Shown in pieces: positions 1 to 11,753 of a stretch of DNA of 64,000 bases. The stretch comes from Tethya wilhelma (lineage: Eukaryota > Porifera > Demospongiae > Tethyida > Tethyidae): the NCBI GenBank assembly GCA_964030475.1, contig CAXIPT010000006.1:1351546-1415545 (forward strand), written 5' to 3'. The translations under genes were made by a program, and so were the position numbers. The notes beneath the pieces are model-generated. The model made no database searches. It saw only the letters and a program-made list of their open reading frames with translations, and was not told the origin of the DNA. Within the stretch, counting starts at the first letter, position 1. Each line of letters opens with the position of its first letter.

Positions 1-722
1 TGGAGAAATTTGGAGGTTTGGCATGTTTGTGTTTGTTACTTTAGCGATGGTTTTAGGCCATGTTTTTGGGCTCATTAGAAAGAGAAAGAGCTAAATAGTA
101 GCTTAAGAAGCCTTTTAGTGCTAAGCGCTCAGTTTTTGCAGAGTTATTTCCGTGAATATTTATATTGCGCTAATGGGCCATCCGTGCCATTCCTGTGTAC
201 CCAGTACTACCATACTGGGAATACAGCTCCTGCCTCCAGGTAACACAAAGTAGTTCCAGGCAACTTCAGTGCATTTAATTCCAAATAACGCACACTTTTT
301 TGTGTGGAAAGGGTCATCAATTCGAATTTTCTAGAAGCTAATGAATTATGCATGAGTTTAATGGCGGCCATATGGAGGAGGCACTTTTCGCCTTGTATCT
401 AATTACTCAATGAGAAGCGCTAAAAACAGATAGCAAAAGCGACTGACCCAGAAGAAACCAAGTTCGTTCGTTCAAGAATCAGCTTCTAAAAGTGAATAGT
501 CACTGAGAAAAGTTGAGCCAAGATAGAAGAAGAATAAGAAGAAAATGGAGAAAATTGGAGGTTTAGACCATGTTTTTGAAAGAGAAAGAGCTAAATAGTA
601 GCTTAAGAAGCCATTTAGTGCTAAGCGCTCAGTTTTTGCAGAGTTATTCGTGTGAATATTTGTATTGCACTAATGGGCCATCCGTGCCATTCCTGTGTAC
701 CCAGTACTACCGCACTGGGAAT
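1..722. repeat. Diverged direct repeat, two copies
   Basis: Bases 1-225 and 541-722 are the same sequence with small differences: both run from a TGGAGAAA start through GAGCTAAATAGTAGC, AAGCGCTCAGTTTTTGCAGA, CCATCCGTGCCATTCC and end at CACTGGGAAT. The spacing is about 540 bp. The short open frame starting at 570 lies wholly inside the repeat and has no recognisable domain, so I do not call it a gene. The unique spacer has no visible coding signal. Confidence 0.8.
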
Positions 723-1047
723 TTAAAATACTGTACAGAGCTTGCAGTCTATATAGTAGAATTCTACAATTTTGTGGGTATATGTATAGAAATGTAAACA
801 AAAAAATATTGGAACACATCTATGATAATGTTGCGGATATCCTGTAGAGATGAATTACTGAGCTACAATATATCCAAAATTGTTTCCATGGCAACCAAAG
901 GTGATGGGACTGCAGCAGTTTGAATGAAAAGGAAAAAATCTTATAGTGGGGAATGTTAGCGACAGAAAAGACCAATTGTTGTCTGCTAAGGTGTGCGACT
1001 GTCTCAACATTCTTTCGCAGATTACCTGACATATGCATGATTTAACA

Positions 1048-1241
1048 TACCATATAGCGGGAAATTTTCATATGGTGTATGCCGTACGTTCGAATGTACG
1101 AAAATTAAAACTGAGAGAATTTAAAATCCACTTTTACTTTATACGGGCACGTGCCGCGTATATGAAATTAAAACTACCAAAATTTTTTCTGCTGCGTTTA
1201 TACAAAATTTTGCAACAACGAAAATTTCCCGCTATACGATA
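1048..1241. mobile_element. Small inverted-repeat element (MITE), CC(A/G)TATAGCGGG family, copy 1
   Basis: The two ends are inverted copies: left CCATATAGCGGGAAATTTTC, right the reverse complement with CGTATAGCGGG at its core. Both ends are bounded by TA, as expected of Tc1/mariner-type target duplication. About 190 bp with no coding capacity. A second copy lies at 59133-59339, which supports a dispersed family. The open frames overlapping it are shadows of the element. Confidence 0.75.
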
Positions 1242-1721
1242 GTTTACATAAGTACACATACTCTTAATTACATGATTATTGGTGTTTTTGGGGTACCTTT
1301 TCGGTTAGCGACAAAACTCAAAGTAGTCTACCAGCTAGGTCTCACACTTTCACTTTTGTCATTAAATTGTCTATCTTCCTGTACCAGCTACTTCATCTGA
1401 AACAGTATACTTCCTGAGATATCAAGGTGTTATCGCAAGTGTCGGGTTTCTGTGAAGTCATAAGTCATATCACAATATTGGTGACGTATTTATACCATAG
1501 CACGTGCATTGCGGGAACTTACCGCGTGGTTTTCGCTCAGTATAGTACATGTTGTATAAGTGGCTACTTTGTTGCCAACGTTTTGTTCGTGAGTGAGAGG
1601 CATTAATTTTTACGATGTCTTTAGCTTTAGTGTTAGTGCTGTAACCAGGGTAGCGCTAACCTACCAATGAATTTGACAGCAACTGTGTGGCAGTGTACTT
1701 GAGTTCGAGTCTCTTCAGTGA

Positions 1722-2363
1722 CATGCTAGGTCACCTGGCCCGAGAAGATGCTGCTCAACTACCCCCTCTGATGAGATCCGGATTGTTTGCAACTGGGTAA
1801 GCATCACGTAGATACAAGTATTTACTGTTGGTGCTGTATTTAATAGAGTAATTACTGGACCAGTCTACTCTGAAGGTGGTACTAGAAGGTGAAGCAATAC
1901 TGTGTGTGACATCCGTGTGTCGGTGTTTGGCCAGCCAGGTCACCTGAGGACCGTTGAGTGGAGACTTTGTAGTATGTCCGGAATTCAGGTAATTGAAGTA
2001 TAGTACAAAAAAAAAACTTAGTGACCTTGACACTGTTTACTTATAGTTCTCTTCTCCGGCACCACCCGCTACAACTCCAACTCCACCCGATGAACCTGAG
2101 GAGAGTGCTACAGATGAAGCTGGAACGAGTTCTGTTACTGAAGATCAGGGACATGACGACAACAATGACCAACTAACTAACCCTAGTGACCAACAATTAT
2201 ACGATGACATTCAACCATACCAGTCAGACTGGATTGACGTACTGAACACAAGTACTGATGTTACAGGGCTCCCCTCCCCTAAACGCCCCGTACAGACTCT
2301 GATACTGGTCAACACTCACCCAAACTACCCTCTAGTGACAGTGATGCTACAAGACTGACTGAT
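1722..2363 (+). other. Possible exons of an unrecognised acidic, disordered protein
   Basis: Two short stretches look coding. The first, 1722-1796, starts with ATG and ends at a good donor (ACTG/GTAAGC). The second, about 2048-2363, follows an acceptor (TTATAG) and is rich in Pro, Thr, Asp and Glu, ending in TGA. The splice phases of the two do not join cleanly, and further downstream a short similar Ser/Asp-rich piece is repeated in other frames. No domain was recognised. It may be a decayed gene or a transposon accessory protein. Confidence 0.3.
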
Positions 2364-2892
2364 GGTGACTAAATTATTGTTTCCCCCCCTAGGACTGACA
2401 GTGACGCAACAATCCCATCCTTCCCTGACACCCCCTACATTTAAAACAACAGCACACGTTCACCTACATGTACAACGAACAGATACAACTGACTCGGATG
2501 CAACAGAGCCCCTTTCATAGCTTTTTGTTTCAAGCATTGAGGTACAGTAATAATTGTATGTACATTAATAATAAAGCAATGGCCAATTGCAACAATAATG
2601 GCTACAGTAGTAATTGCATAGAAGTACATGCACATACATACACACACGTCACATTAATGAGTTCACACAAATTAATCAGTGCTACCTACTTTTTATCGTG
2701 GTATGTCCTCCTCAGTATGCTTTCTCACAGAAATTACTCTTTTGAAAAAAATTATATAATTATGTCCTTACTTACTGATTGGGAACTAATCTTACTATAC
2801 TTCCATTTGCATATGCTCTTGTATATTTTTTGCTTGGCACCAACATCTTTCTATCGGGTTAAGCTCAACTTTGGGATGTATGTCCTCTACTC

Positions 2893-3123
2893 TTAATTAA
2901 AATTGTTTTGCTGATCATATTCTTTAAGTGACCGTACCATGTCTTTTGAAACCATCTCTTTTGTGCAGATCCCCCTCTCCTCCAGTACCATCTTCATTCC
3001 CTTGTGGGTACCATCAGGAAGAGTCATTTCTCCACTAAATCTGGTGGACCGCATCACTGGCTGTTTCCCTCCTGGTCTAATGTTCATGGGATCTGCATTA
3101 AGTGCATCATTTGGCTTCTTCAT
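2893..3123 (-). pseudogene. Fragment of a DDE transposase
   Basis: The minus-strand frame reads through DPMNIRPGGKQPVMRSTRF and TLPDGTHKGMKMVLEERGI, wording I recognise from a widespread group of animal DDE-superfamily transposases in which a variant of NxxPGGKQPxMRDT precedes an LEERG motif. Only about 76 residues remain, from the middle of the usual protein; neither the N-terminal DNA-binding part nor the C-terminal catalytic Glu region is visible nearby. It is a relic and not a functional gene. The plus-strand frame over the same bases (2939-3268) is a shadow. Confidence 0.55.
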
Positions 3124-3540
3124 ATATGAAGGTACATTATCAAATGAAGGCCTGAGAAACAGAGTGGTCTATCGCACTAATTACAGACTGTGTTTTTTTT
3201 TCACTGTAAATGTTGCCTATGGCAAGTATAATACTGGCACATCCCTTGCCTGTATTGTAGGGGAGTAGCATTTATCACGTGCTTCATCCTAATTCTTGCA
3301 CATTTTTTTAAAGAAAATTTCTAGAGCCATAGTGGACTAACCTGCATCTCAGCCAATCATTTTGAAGACGTCATGGGGTACCATGTGCTGGGCTCTGTAG
3401 CTAAAAATGGCGATGGCTGCTGCAGTTAGCACATGTAGCAGGATAGAACAAGAGTCTAGCGATAAAAGTGACAGTAACTATCAACCAAGTAAGAGTGAAG
3501 AATCTACATCTACATTGCGAGTGACCATGACCATGAAGAG

Positions 3541-3787
3541 ATGCAAGTAGATCACTCTAGTACCAGTTTTGATGAAGAATTGTCCAGGACAAGAAACACA
3601 CGAAAAAGACTCAGACAACAAGATAAATGGAAGGTGAAAAGAAAACGTTGTAGGAACTCAGGGAAGCGCTATGTGTCTACCTGGTCAGTTTACTTTTATA
3701 ATACTGGCACATCCACACATCATCCAGATTCACTACTCTCTCTTACTCACTCACTCTCTCTCTCTCTCATTCACTCACTCACTCTCT

Positions 3788-3829
<42 letters not shown>

Positions 3830-4893
3830 CATTGATGCATACACACCCCTGTTCTCTATACAGGTTCCCCCGAAGTGTATTCCCAGGATTTCTTGTGGTT
3901 GTACTCGTAATTGCTTCTCTCTCATACCTGAAGAAAGAAGAAAGTTACTGTTTGATGGGTTCTGGGGAACTCAGGACTTTGATGTAGAAATTCTTACCTT
4001 TGTGGTTGTATAAGAATGAAACCAACTAAAAGAAAGCACACTAAGCAAGCAACTTCTCGAAGAATTTACACTCGTGAGTATTCTCTCAAATATGGTGCGG
4101 TCTCAGTGCAAGTATGCAAGATAGCTTTGTGTTTGATACTTACTGTGTCTAATGGACGTATCTCCCGAGCATTAAATGCAGAGGAAGCAGCTGGAGGTTC
4201 CCCACATAAGGATCAGAGAGGGCGACATGAACCTGGCAACAAGACAACGCCTGAAAGAATTCAGCTTGTCAAAAAACATATTGAAAGATACAGAAGTCAT
4301 TACTTGTAAGCAGACAATCCTCATTGTTCCTACTCAATTAAGTCAGTCAAAGATGTACGAATTGTACAAGGAAGAATGCACCAAACAGAATCAGCCACCT
4401 GTCAGTAGTTGGATATATAGAAAAATTTTCAACAGAGAATATAATCTTTCATTTGGAAGGTAAGGCAAACACACATATATGCTTGCACACACACAGTGTC
4501 ACACACACACACACACACACACCTCAGTCCCAAAAGTGTCACATGTAAGACGTGCGATTGTTTGAATGTAAAAATCCAAGCTGAAGATGGTGCATCTACC
4601 AAACAGAGGCTGCAATTTGAATTAGAGCTACATCATACCAAAGCTCAGGATGCTTACCAAAAGCTCTAAGAGGATTCAGCACTTTCCAAGTCAACTGCAA
4701 ATGTGGACACCATCACTTTTGACTTGCAACAAAGTCTTCTGACTCCCAAACTTTCCACAAATGTTGTATTCTACAAGAGACAACTTTGGGTATATAATAG
4801 TCCTTTTCATTTAGTAGAAAGTATTTTGATTGCATTAAATGAACGTGACGTCATACGTGGACTACCAAAAATGCTACTTTGGTCTCGTGGGCC
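3541..4893 (+). pseudogene. Decayed multi-exon transposase gene
   Basis: Pieces appear in order on the plus strand: a basic N-terminal segment (3600-3690, RKRCRNSGKRY), a Cys-containing segment (about 3865-3990, ending near DGFW), a segment with VCK, the SPHKDQRGRH motif and HIERYRSHY (4016-4309), a segment with SKMYELYKEEC and IFNREYNLSFG (4330-4460), and a segment with [17 protein letters not shown] and FYKRQLW (4527-4893). This order matches a transposase-like family common in cnidarians, arthropods and sponges; the Asp in TFDLQQ is probably the first catalytic residue. The gene is broken: the frame shifts after RYRSHYL (about 4309) and a TAA interrupts the final segment near 4667. A CA microsatellite (4498-4522) sits in one former intron. 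Confidence 0.55.
3785..3828. repeat. CT/CA microsatellite
   Basis: A run of CTCT units passing into (AC)n. It lies in an intron of the decayed transposase. Other simple CA/TG tracts in the window are at about 4498-4522, 11320-11349, 12241-12302, 14826-14870, 22515-22588, 28268-28322, 43123-43142 and 46891-46931. Confidence 0.9.
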
Positions 4894-5306
4894 ATAGGCA
4901 GCAATACAAAATCTTCAATGTTTGGACTTCTGTAAAAGCTACGTGCTTATCGTATCTCTAAATAATACAACCTCCAAGGTTAATTTTTAACAATTTTAGC
5001 GTTTATTCCAAATCCACAGCACTTACTGGTGCCGAGATATTCAGGCGCTGACAAAGTATGTTTCAAGCAACTAAAGTCAACAAGAAAAGAAGCTTTTTAG
5101 GTAAGACTAAGTCTAATATACATCTACAGATATACTAAACCATTTATTTTTACCTTTAGAGCTCCATACAGGTCCATTTTGTTGCTTAAAACCTTGTTTA
5201 GTAGCGCATGGATATCTCAGCACTAGTAAGCGCTATTGTCTTGGAAAAAACGCTAACAAAGTTTTTTGTTCAAAGTTTACTTTTGTTGTTCTGTTATTTA
5301 GTGTTG

Positions 5307-7000
5307 ATAACAGAGGTAATGCTGGTAATAGAGGTAATGCTGGTAACAGAGGTAATGATCGTAATGCTGGTAACAGAGGTAATGCTGGTAACAGATGTAA
5401 TGTTGATAACAGAAGTAATGCTGGTAATAGAGGTAATCCTGGTAACAGAGGTAATGATAGTAATAGAGGTCAGTGGCATATCCAGCATGGCGCTCAGGGT
5501 GCTCGAGCACCCCCCTGACTCAGAAAATAATGACGTCATCGCGCGTAAAAGCAGCGCTCAAGACAAGCGCAGTTCAATGAATTATGCTTGAAATAAATAA
5601 AATATAAGCTAATAAGACTTTAAATTCACTTACAAGAGTGAAATTTTACATAAGATTGGAGAAAAAGTCGAAAAAACTGCAGAACACGATGCCATCTCCT
5701 CGGTGTGATCGCATGAATAACTATTAATATTTTTGCTCACGTGATGCAAAGTGGGCGTGGCTACCCCAAAATTTCCGGGCGCTTCGCACCAGGATTATAT
5801 CAGCATCCCCATAACTGAAATCCTGGATACGCCACTGGAGGTAATGCTAGTAACAGAAGTAATAGAGGTAATGCTGGTAACAGAGATAATGATGGTAACA
5901 GAGGTAATGCTGGTAATAGAGGTAATGCTGGTAATAGGTAATGATGGTAACAGAGGTAATGCTGGTCACAGAGGTAATGATGGTAATAGATACTACTGGT
6001 AACAGAGGTAATGATGGTAATAGGTAATGATGGTAATAGCGGTAATGCTGGTAATAGGTAATGATGGTAACAGAGGTAATGCTGGTCACAAAGGTGATGA
6101 TGGTAATAGATAATACTGGTAACAGAGGTAATGATGGTAATATAGGTATTGATGGTAACAGAGGTAATACTGATAATGCTGGTAACAGAAGTAACGCTGG
6201 TAACAGAGGTAAATGCTGGTAATTGAGGTAATGCTGGTAACAGAGGTAATACTTTATGGTAACAGAGGTAATGGTGGTAATGCTGGTAACAGAGGTAATG
6301 ATGGTAATGATGGTAATAGTAACAGAAGTAATGATGGTAATGCTGGTAATGTTGATAACAGAAGTAATGCTGGTAATAGAGGTAATCCTGGTAACAGAGG
6401 TAATGATGGTAACAGAGGTAATGATGGTACTGCTGGTAACAGAGGTAATGATGGTAATGCTGGTAACAGAGGTAATAGAGGTAATGCTGGTAATAGGTAA
6501 TGATGGTAACAGATCTAGGTAATGATATTAACAGAGTTGATACTTTATGGTAACAGAGGTAATGGTGGTAATACTGGTAACAGAGGTAATGATGGTAATG
6601 ATGATAACAGTAACAGAAGCAATGATGGTAATGCTGGTAACAGAGGTAATGATGGTAACAGATCTGGTAATGTTGGTAACAAGTAATGCTGGTAATAGAG
6701 ATAATGTTGGTAACAGAAGTAATGCTGGTAACAGGTAATGCTGGTAATAGAGGTAACAGAGGTAATGATGGTAATGCTGGTAACAGAGGTAATGATGGTA
6801 ATGCTGGTAACAGAGGTAATGTTGATAACAGAAGTAATGCTGGTAATAGAGGTAATCCTGGTAACAGAGGTAATGATGGTAACAAAGGTAATCCTGGTAA
6901 TAGAGGTAATGTTGGTAACCATGGTAATCCTGGTAATAGAGGTAATGCTGTTAACAGAGGCAATAAAGGCACCGATGGTGCAAAAGCCTCGGCGCACCCT
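5307..7000. repeat. Minisatellite with 9-bp period, Gly-Asn-X when read on plus strand
   Basis: The array is built from GGTAAYNNN units, mostly paired as GGTAATGCTGGTAACAGA. In one plus frame it reads Gly-Asn-X triplets with X drawn from Arg, Asp, Ala and Pro, a Gly-every-third-residue pattern like collagen. A higher-order block (NVDNRSNAGNRGNPGNRGND) recurs at about 5401, 6348 and 6822; the last two are about 470 bp apart. Frames are broken repeatedly by the junction AATAGGTAATG, which gives stops, so the array as it stands is not one exon. A short outlier lies at 7555-7610. Long open frames on either strand here are by-products of the period. It is interrupted by a separate insertion at 5471-5837. 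Confidence 0.85.
5471..5837. mobile_element. hAT-like MITE inserted in the minisatellite
   Basis: A 367-bp segment interrupts the 9-bp array. Its ends are inverted repeats: left CAGTGGCATATCCAGCATGG, right the reverse complement CAGTGGCGTATCCAGGA. A CAGTGGCG-type terminus is typical of hAT elements. The flanks share GAGGT on both sides, but the repetitive target makes the exact length of the duplication uncertain (hAT elements normally give 8 bp). No transposase is encoded. Confidence 0.7.
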
Positions 7001-8345
7001 GTCACTTGCAACTTGTGATGAAGCAGCATAAATCACAGACAATGAACCAGATGAGCAATACTATGATTATCAGCAAACCTATGGGCTACCTGAATCATGT
7101 AATATGACCATGCAGCTTAGCTAGCTTAACATGTGAAGTTCACATGTAAACACACTGACACAACTAGCTTGTAAGCTCAGAATTTTAGCTTGCAATCAAT
7201 TGAGTTACTTACCTGTGCAAGCAGCTAACTGAGCCAAACACGTCACATCCAGAGGCTGAGAGCCGCCTGAAGTTAAACTGTATTTCTAGATAACGCACAC
7301 TACACGTGGGGCATGATTGATGGGTGCGGTTTCGAAGGTAAGCGTTCAGAGAAGCACAAAAGCCTCGTATCTCAGAAACTACAGCGTCTTGCAAGATTCT
7401 ACACAACCATTTTCAAGATAATTTCGATTCATGAACGTAAGTACCTTTGGTTTAGACCGTAGAGCTGCCATTCTTCACATTATCCCGTAACAGACAGACA
7501 CACATACACACACACACACCCTCTGCACGTGATACTCACACGCCGAGGTTTAATGATGGTAATAGAGATAATGATGGTAACAGAAGTAATGATGGTAACA
7601 GAGGTAATGATGTAATGAAGGCACCGATGGTGCATAAGCCTCGGCGCACATCACCAGAATGTGTAAGAATGACATTGTGCACAAGAGTACCATTAGCAAT
7701 TAATTGCTCTTGTGTGCCCGAAGTCTGGCCTGTGAGACTACCAATACATCCGGTGACTTGTCTGTCTACTCATAATGACATGATATAGCAGTGGCATATG
7801 ATAACCGGGCTTCTGGAAGCCATTCAAGTAGTGAACTTGCCTGATAAACACTGCGGATGCTCATTTCACATTTATATTATAGTTTAACACTACAAGACCA
7901 ATGCTGATGATTTTATAGATCTATTATGATTCATTTAGAACTCAAATCATGCTGCACTGAATATCTATGACTGAACTAGTAGTGAGACTACAGACTGACT
8001 CAGTCACTGACACCCATGAACACCGTGATTGCCGGGACTCTTCCAGTGAATAAGCCACTATCATGTATAGTTTTACAAAGTGTTATGTTTTAATACCCTC
8101 ACTAAATTTAACTTACAAGACTCTTGCGAGCAGTTGAGTTACCTGTTTCAGCAAGCACAAGCCAGAGCAGTGTCAAGTGGCACAACTCCACTGTATTTCT
8201 AGATAACACACACTGTAGGGGGCGTAATCAATAGGTGTGGTTTCGAAGCTAAGCACTCAGACAGAGAAGCACAAAAGCCTCATGCAGATCTCAGAAACTA
8301 CAAGATGCTATATATAATATTTCAAGATAACTTCGATTAATGAAC
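7000..8345. repeat. Gene-free stretch with a diverged direct repeat
   Basis: Bases about 7200-7440 and 8130-8348 are diverged copies of one sequence; shared pieces include ACTGTATTTCTAGATAAC, GTGTGGTTTCGAAG (with one change), AGAAGCACAAAAGCCTC and TCAGAAACTACA. A separate short duplicate, GGCACCGATGGTGCAnAAGCC, is at 6967 and 7620. I see no coding region here. The only open frame (7209-7406, minus) lies inside the repeat. Confidence 0.6.
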
Positions 8346-8520
8346 ATANCGCCTTCATGATCATAACCGCCTTCAGAAACTGAATGGTATAGCGCCTTCA
8401 TGATCAAGACCGCCTTCAGAATCATATAGCGCCTTCATGATCAAGACCGCCTTCAGAATGGTATAGCGCCTTCATGAACAAGACCACCTTCAGAATGATT
8501 AAGACCGCCTTCAGAATCAT
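8346..8520. repeat. Tandem minisatellite, about 35-40 bp unit
   Basis: About four to five imperfect copies of a unit containing GCGCCTTCATGATCAAGACC followed by GCCTTCAGAAT. The copies begin just after the unresolved base at 8348, and later units lose the first half. No coding potential. Confidence 0.8.
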
Positions 8521-11097
8521 CAAAAACATGTTCATAATATTAAAAGTACTATCGCCTAATTTTGGCACTAATAACACTTCATAGCACTTGGCGGAAGTAT
8601 AAGGCTGTCAGTTCAAGTCTGGTAAGCCAGACTACAGTTCAAGCGTGAGTTAAAGTAGAGCACCGTGAGTAGTGACTATATAATTTTAGCTAATACCAGT
8701 AGTTTTCTAGATAGATATACAAATAGTATATAGTTGACCGTGACGATGCTTGGGGCTCTTTGTTGACGCCCTTACAGAAATCTATCAACGTTAACTTACG
8801 TGCAATAGTGAGTGTCAGTAGATGATACTGTATTTATGAAAAGACAAACTGAACTGAGTAGACTAAGTTCATTCTCAGCCTTGACACACCTTTCGCGCGC
8901 GATTGATGACCCGCCAAAAAAAAATGCACTGAGCATGCGTAGCCTCCAGGCCCGGGCGCCCGCAACCGTAAGGGACGAAACTATGATTTTATTTTTATTT
9001 TAATTTTTTTATGACTGCAAAAATATGCATGAAAAATTGAACAAAACTTCACAAAAAGCAAGTTATGGTTCAAACAAAAATGGGGGCATTCTTGGTGTCA
9101 CTGAAGCACTATTATAGCTAGTAGCCTGCATGAAATCACTGAATTGTATGTCTGGTTGCCCCCCGAGTTGGCCCTGGCATATAACTTCCATACTGAGGTG
9201 CAGAAGCTTAATCCTACAGCCAGACTGAGCAGAACTTTATTAGACTAATAATTATTAGTAGTATAAAACGCAATGAATATAGCTAACAGTGAGCCATGTA
9301 ACAATCAAAAAACACGTACTATAGAGTTTTGCCTGGACTAGAATTTTCAGCAGTGGACCATTTTTATTGAGAGTTTTGGTCCCCAAAACCAAATTTATTG
9401 AGAATTTTGGTCCCACAGACAAAAATTTTTGACAGACCAAAATTTTCTTGACAGGCCTAGTGCCTAAATGTTTCTGGTCACATTTTGGCTAGAAAACAGT
9501 GTCCATGTCCATGCAACGGTCATCAATGTTCAACGCTGGTTGCCTTGGTCCTTCTCTATGGCCAGAATGTATTCTCAGAAACTGTGAGACTATAGCTTGC
9601 TGTACCATTTTCTTCCGCTGTTTATCAGTTACTGGACAAAAAAGCTGTTTCAGCTAAATTAAAAGTCATCTGCTCGACTAGCTGTAGCTGTCAAGTTTTT
9701 GAGGTTGAGATGGTCGACCATAATCACCAGATAGTGGACTAAAATCTCAAAAAGATATACGTATACACCACTTCTTTTGTCAACCTATACCGTGCAGAAA
9801 TTAGCCCTAGCTTCTCTAGAGAAAAAAGTGAAAAACGCTGAAAAGAAATTTTGACCCTTGCATGCATGCATGCGCATTTTACTTCTTGTAGAATAAGTTA
9901 ATAATTGCCACTTGCTGAATCAGTAGGTAATCTACACTTTTTAACCAATCAGATTGATTACAGAATCTGATGATGTGATGTAGAACAAATCTGAATTTTG
10001 TCTGAACTATTAATATCTCAATTAACATATCAATTACATGCAAAATCAATCTAAACCCAAATCATTCCAAATAGGCGCGGAGGCAGGCCTGCATGGGATG
10101 TGACTCGGGCCTGCCCAATGTTCTTGGAGCCCATCATCATCCTCAATTCCTCATGCATGAGCTACTGCTGTTTATACTTCCAGTATAATATTATAGTAGT
10201 GCATGCGAGTGGCCCATTGACATTCTTAATCTTCTCCAATGAAAAATGGCTATATTATAATAATAATAATAATTATAATAATAATAATAATAATACCGTA
10301 CCTATATATAATTGTGTCCTATCTCACTCAGTCTTCAGTGCAATATGTATGCACATGCAATGAGGTCATACAAGCGTCTCTCCACTGTCTGGAAATTTAT
10401 AACTGATGACTGATCATCCGTCTTGACTATAATATAAGCTAGCCAAACTACAAAATACTGTATTATGGTAGCAACTGATCCAGCTAGGCTATTTTATATA
10501 TACTCACAGCATCTATAGATTCTATACCTATAGCAATGATCCTTTGCATCCATGGAAATTACTTAATTTAGAAAAAAATGGTTTAATTGTTTCCAATTTA
10601 GTCAATAATAATTAAAGCCTATTCACTGTCATGAATATTCATACATTGTCACAAGACTAGCTCATGAATATCATCATGTCAGTTGTCGAAATGTAATAAA
10701 TATAGTCATCACAGCACTATACATGAGCATGCATACAGGACCTTATAATGCACATACAAGGTCAAACAGCAAAACCAGCATGAGCTCCCGTCCAATGGCG
10801 TCCATCATAATTACACACTAGAGCCACTTAAAATCTGTTTAGTATAGTGAGTGCTATACTCAAAACTGCATTTATGCTTAGTATTCGTGACAGTCTCCGG
10901 ATCTTGATGTACAGTATTAGCTCTGAGACTCAGTGCACACTTTGACGTATAGAGTCATGGCACACATGCATGCAAGCAGTCACATGCGTGTACAACCGAT
11001 GGCATGCAGTAAGGCGGTTATAAGCTGTGACTGAAATTGCGCACTCAGTGCATGGTGCTGTTCAATACTATAGCTATAGACATATTAGTCGATTATG
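8521..11097. other. Gene-free AT-rich sequence
   Basis: I see no convincing exon on either strand. The open frames at 8812-9003, 9255-9440 and 10100-10363 have no domain, no splice context and simple-sequence composition; the last includes an AAT trinucleotide run at 10255-10294. A CCAGGCCCGGGCG patch with a nearby GCATGCG at about 8934-8960 resembles one arm of the GCGCATGCGC element seen complete at 32852-33183. Confidence 0.5.
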
Positions 11098-11173
11098 TAT
11101 CATACGTACGGTAGTACGTATAGTAGGAATGGGCCGACTGTCCCATAGACACAATACAAAATGTTGGTCNCCA
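11098..11173. mobile_element. Fragment of the GTAGGAATGGGC element family
   Basis: This short piece carries the left terminus of a family seen more fully at 20672-21880 and 32601-33935: ATACGTACGGTAGTACGTAT, then TAGTAGGAATGGGCCGACTG and TCCCATAGACACAATACAAA. It stops abruptly near the unresolved base at 11170. The rest of the element is absent. Confidence 0.8.
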
Positions 11174-11195
11174 TGTACATGGTGTATTAGGATAC

Positions 11196-11290
11196 TGAGT
11201 GGAGGAATTTAGAGCTCTCTCCAGGGGGCTTGATCGAGACCTCTTCCTCAAGCGAGATCTTGATCTTGACCGATCATGACTGGAAGAGGA
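11196..11290 (-). other. Arg-Ser-rich coding-like segment
   Basis: Read on the minus strand, this stretch gives SSSSHDRSRSRSRLRKRSRS followed by a short Ser/Leu segment. Arg-Ser dipeptide runs are typical of SR-type splicing factors and related nuclear proteins. It is preceded in the reading direction by a TG/CA microsatellite, and no neighbouring exon of such a gene is visible. It could be a stray exon or a duplicated fragment. The larger open frame containing it (11093-11467) also runs through the microsatellite and a mobile-element fragment, so it is not a gene as such. Confidence 0.3.
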
Positions 11291-11315
11291 ACATCTTCTA
11301 CCGGCAATGAAGTCA

Positions 11316-11350
<35 letters not shown>

Positions 11351-11753
11351 CCGACGAAGATAGGGTTCGGCAGGGAAGATGTGTATAAGTGACAGTACGC
11401 TTGCATTTTTCCTCGACTTATCTTGTTGACAAAACCTTGTCTTTTTTTGGTTGAGTAACAAAAACAATGACTATCATAATTATACTCAGCATACAGATGT
11501 GTTAATTGCTATATATCAATCTCTCTCAACTGGATTCAAAAATTAAACATAAATAAAATAGACTAGCTGATAAGTTGAATATCTAGGGGAGGAAGCTAAC
11601 TATAGTTCAAGATTATTATGATGCCCTTTTTAGCTTTATTTGCATATTATTATCAGTGTGGGAAACAACAATTTCAACACACTTGGAGAGAGCTTGGTAT
11701 TACAAACTTGAAAATTTTGTTACTGTTGAAGTAATGCTTCTTCTTTTCTTTAG

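Noticed and set aside
5307..7000. CRISPR array
   Set aside because: Repeats are 9 bp with no unique spacers, and the genome is animal.
5800..7029. 409-codon minus-strand frame and several shorter frames across the minisatellite
   Set aside because: They exist only because the 9-bp period keeps stops out of some frames; residues are monotonous (LPLLP, CYQHY repeats) and change with each frame.
8585..8640. Possible tRNA (TTCAAGTCTGG motif)
   Set aside because: No acceptor stem or anticodon arm can be drawn around it.
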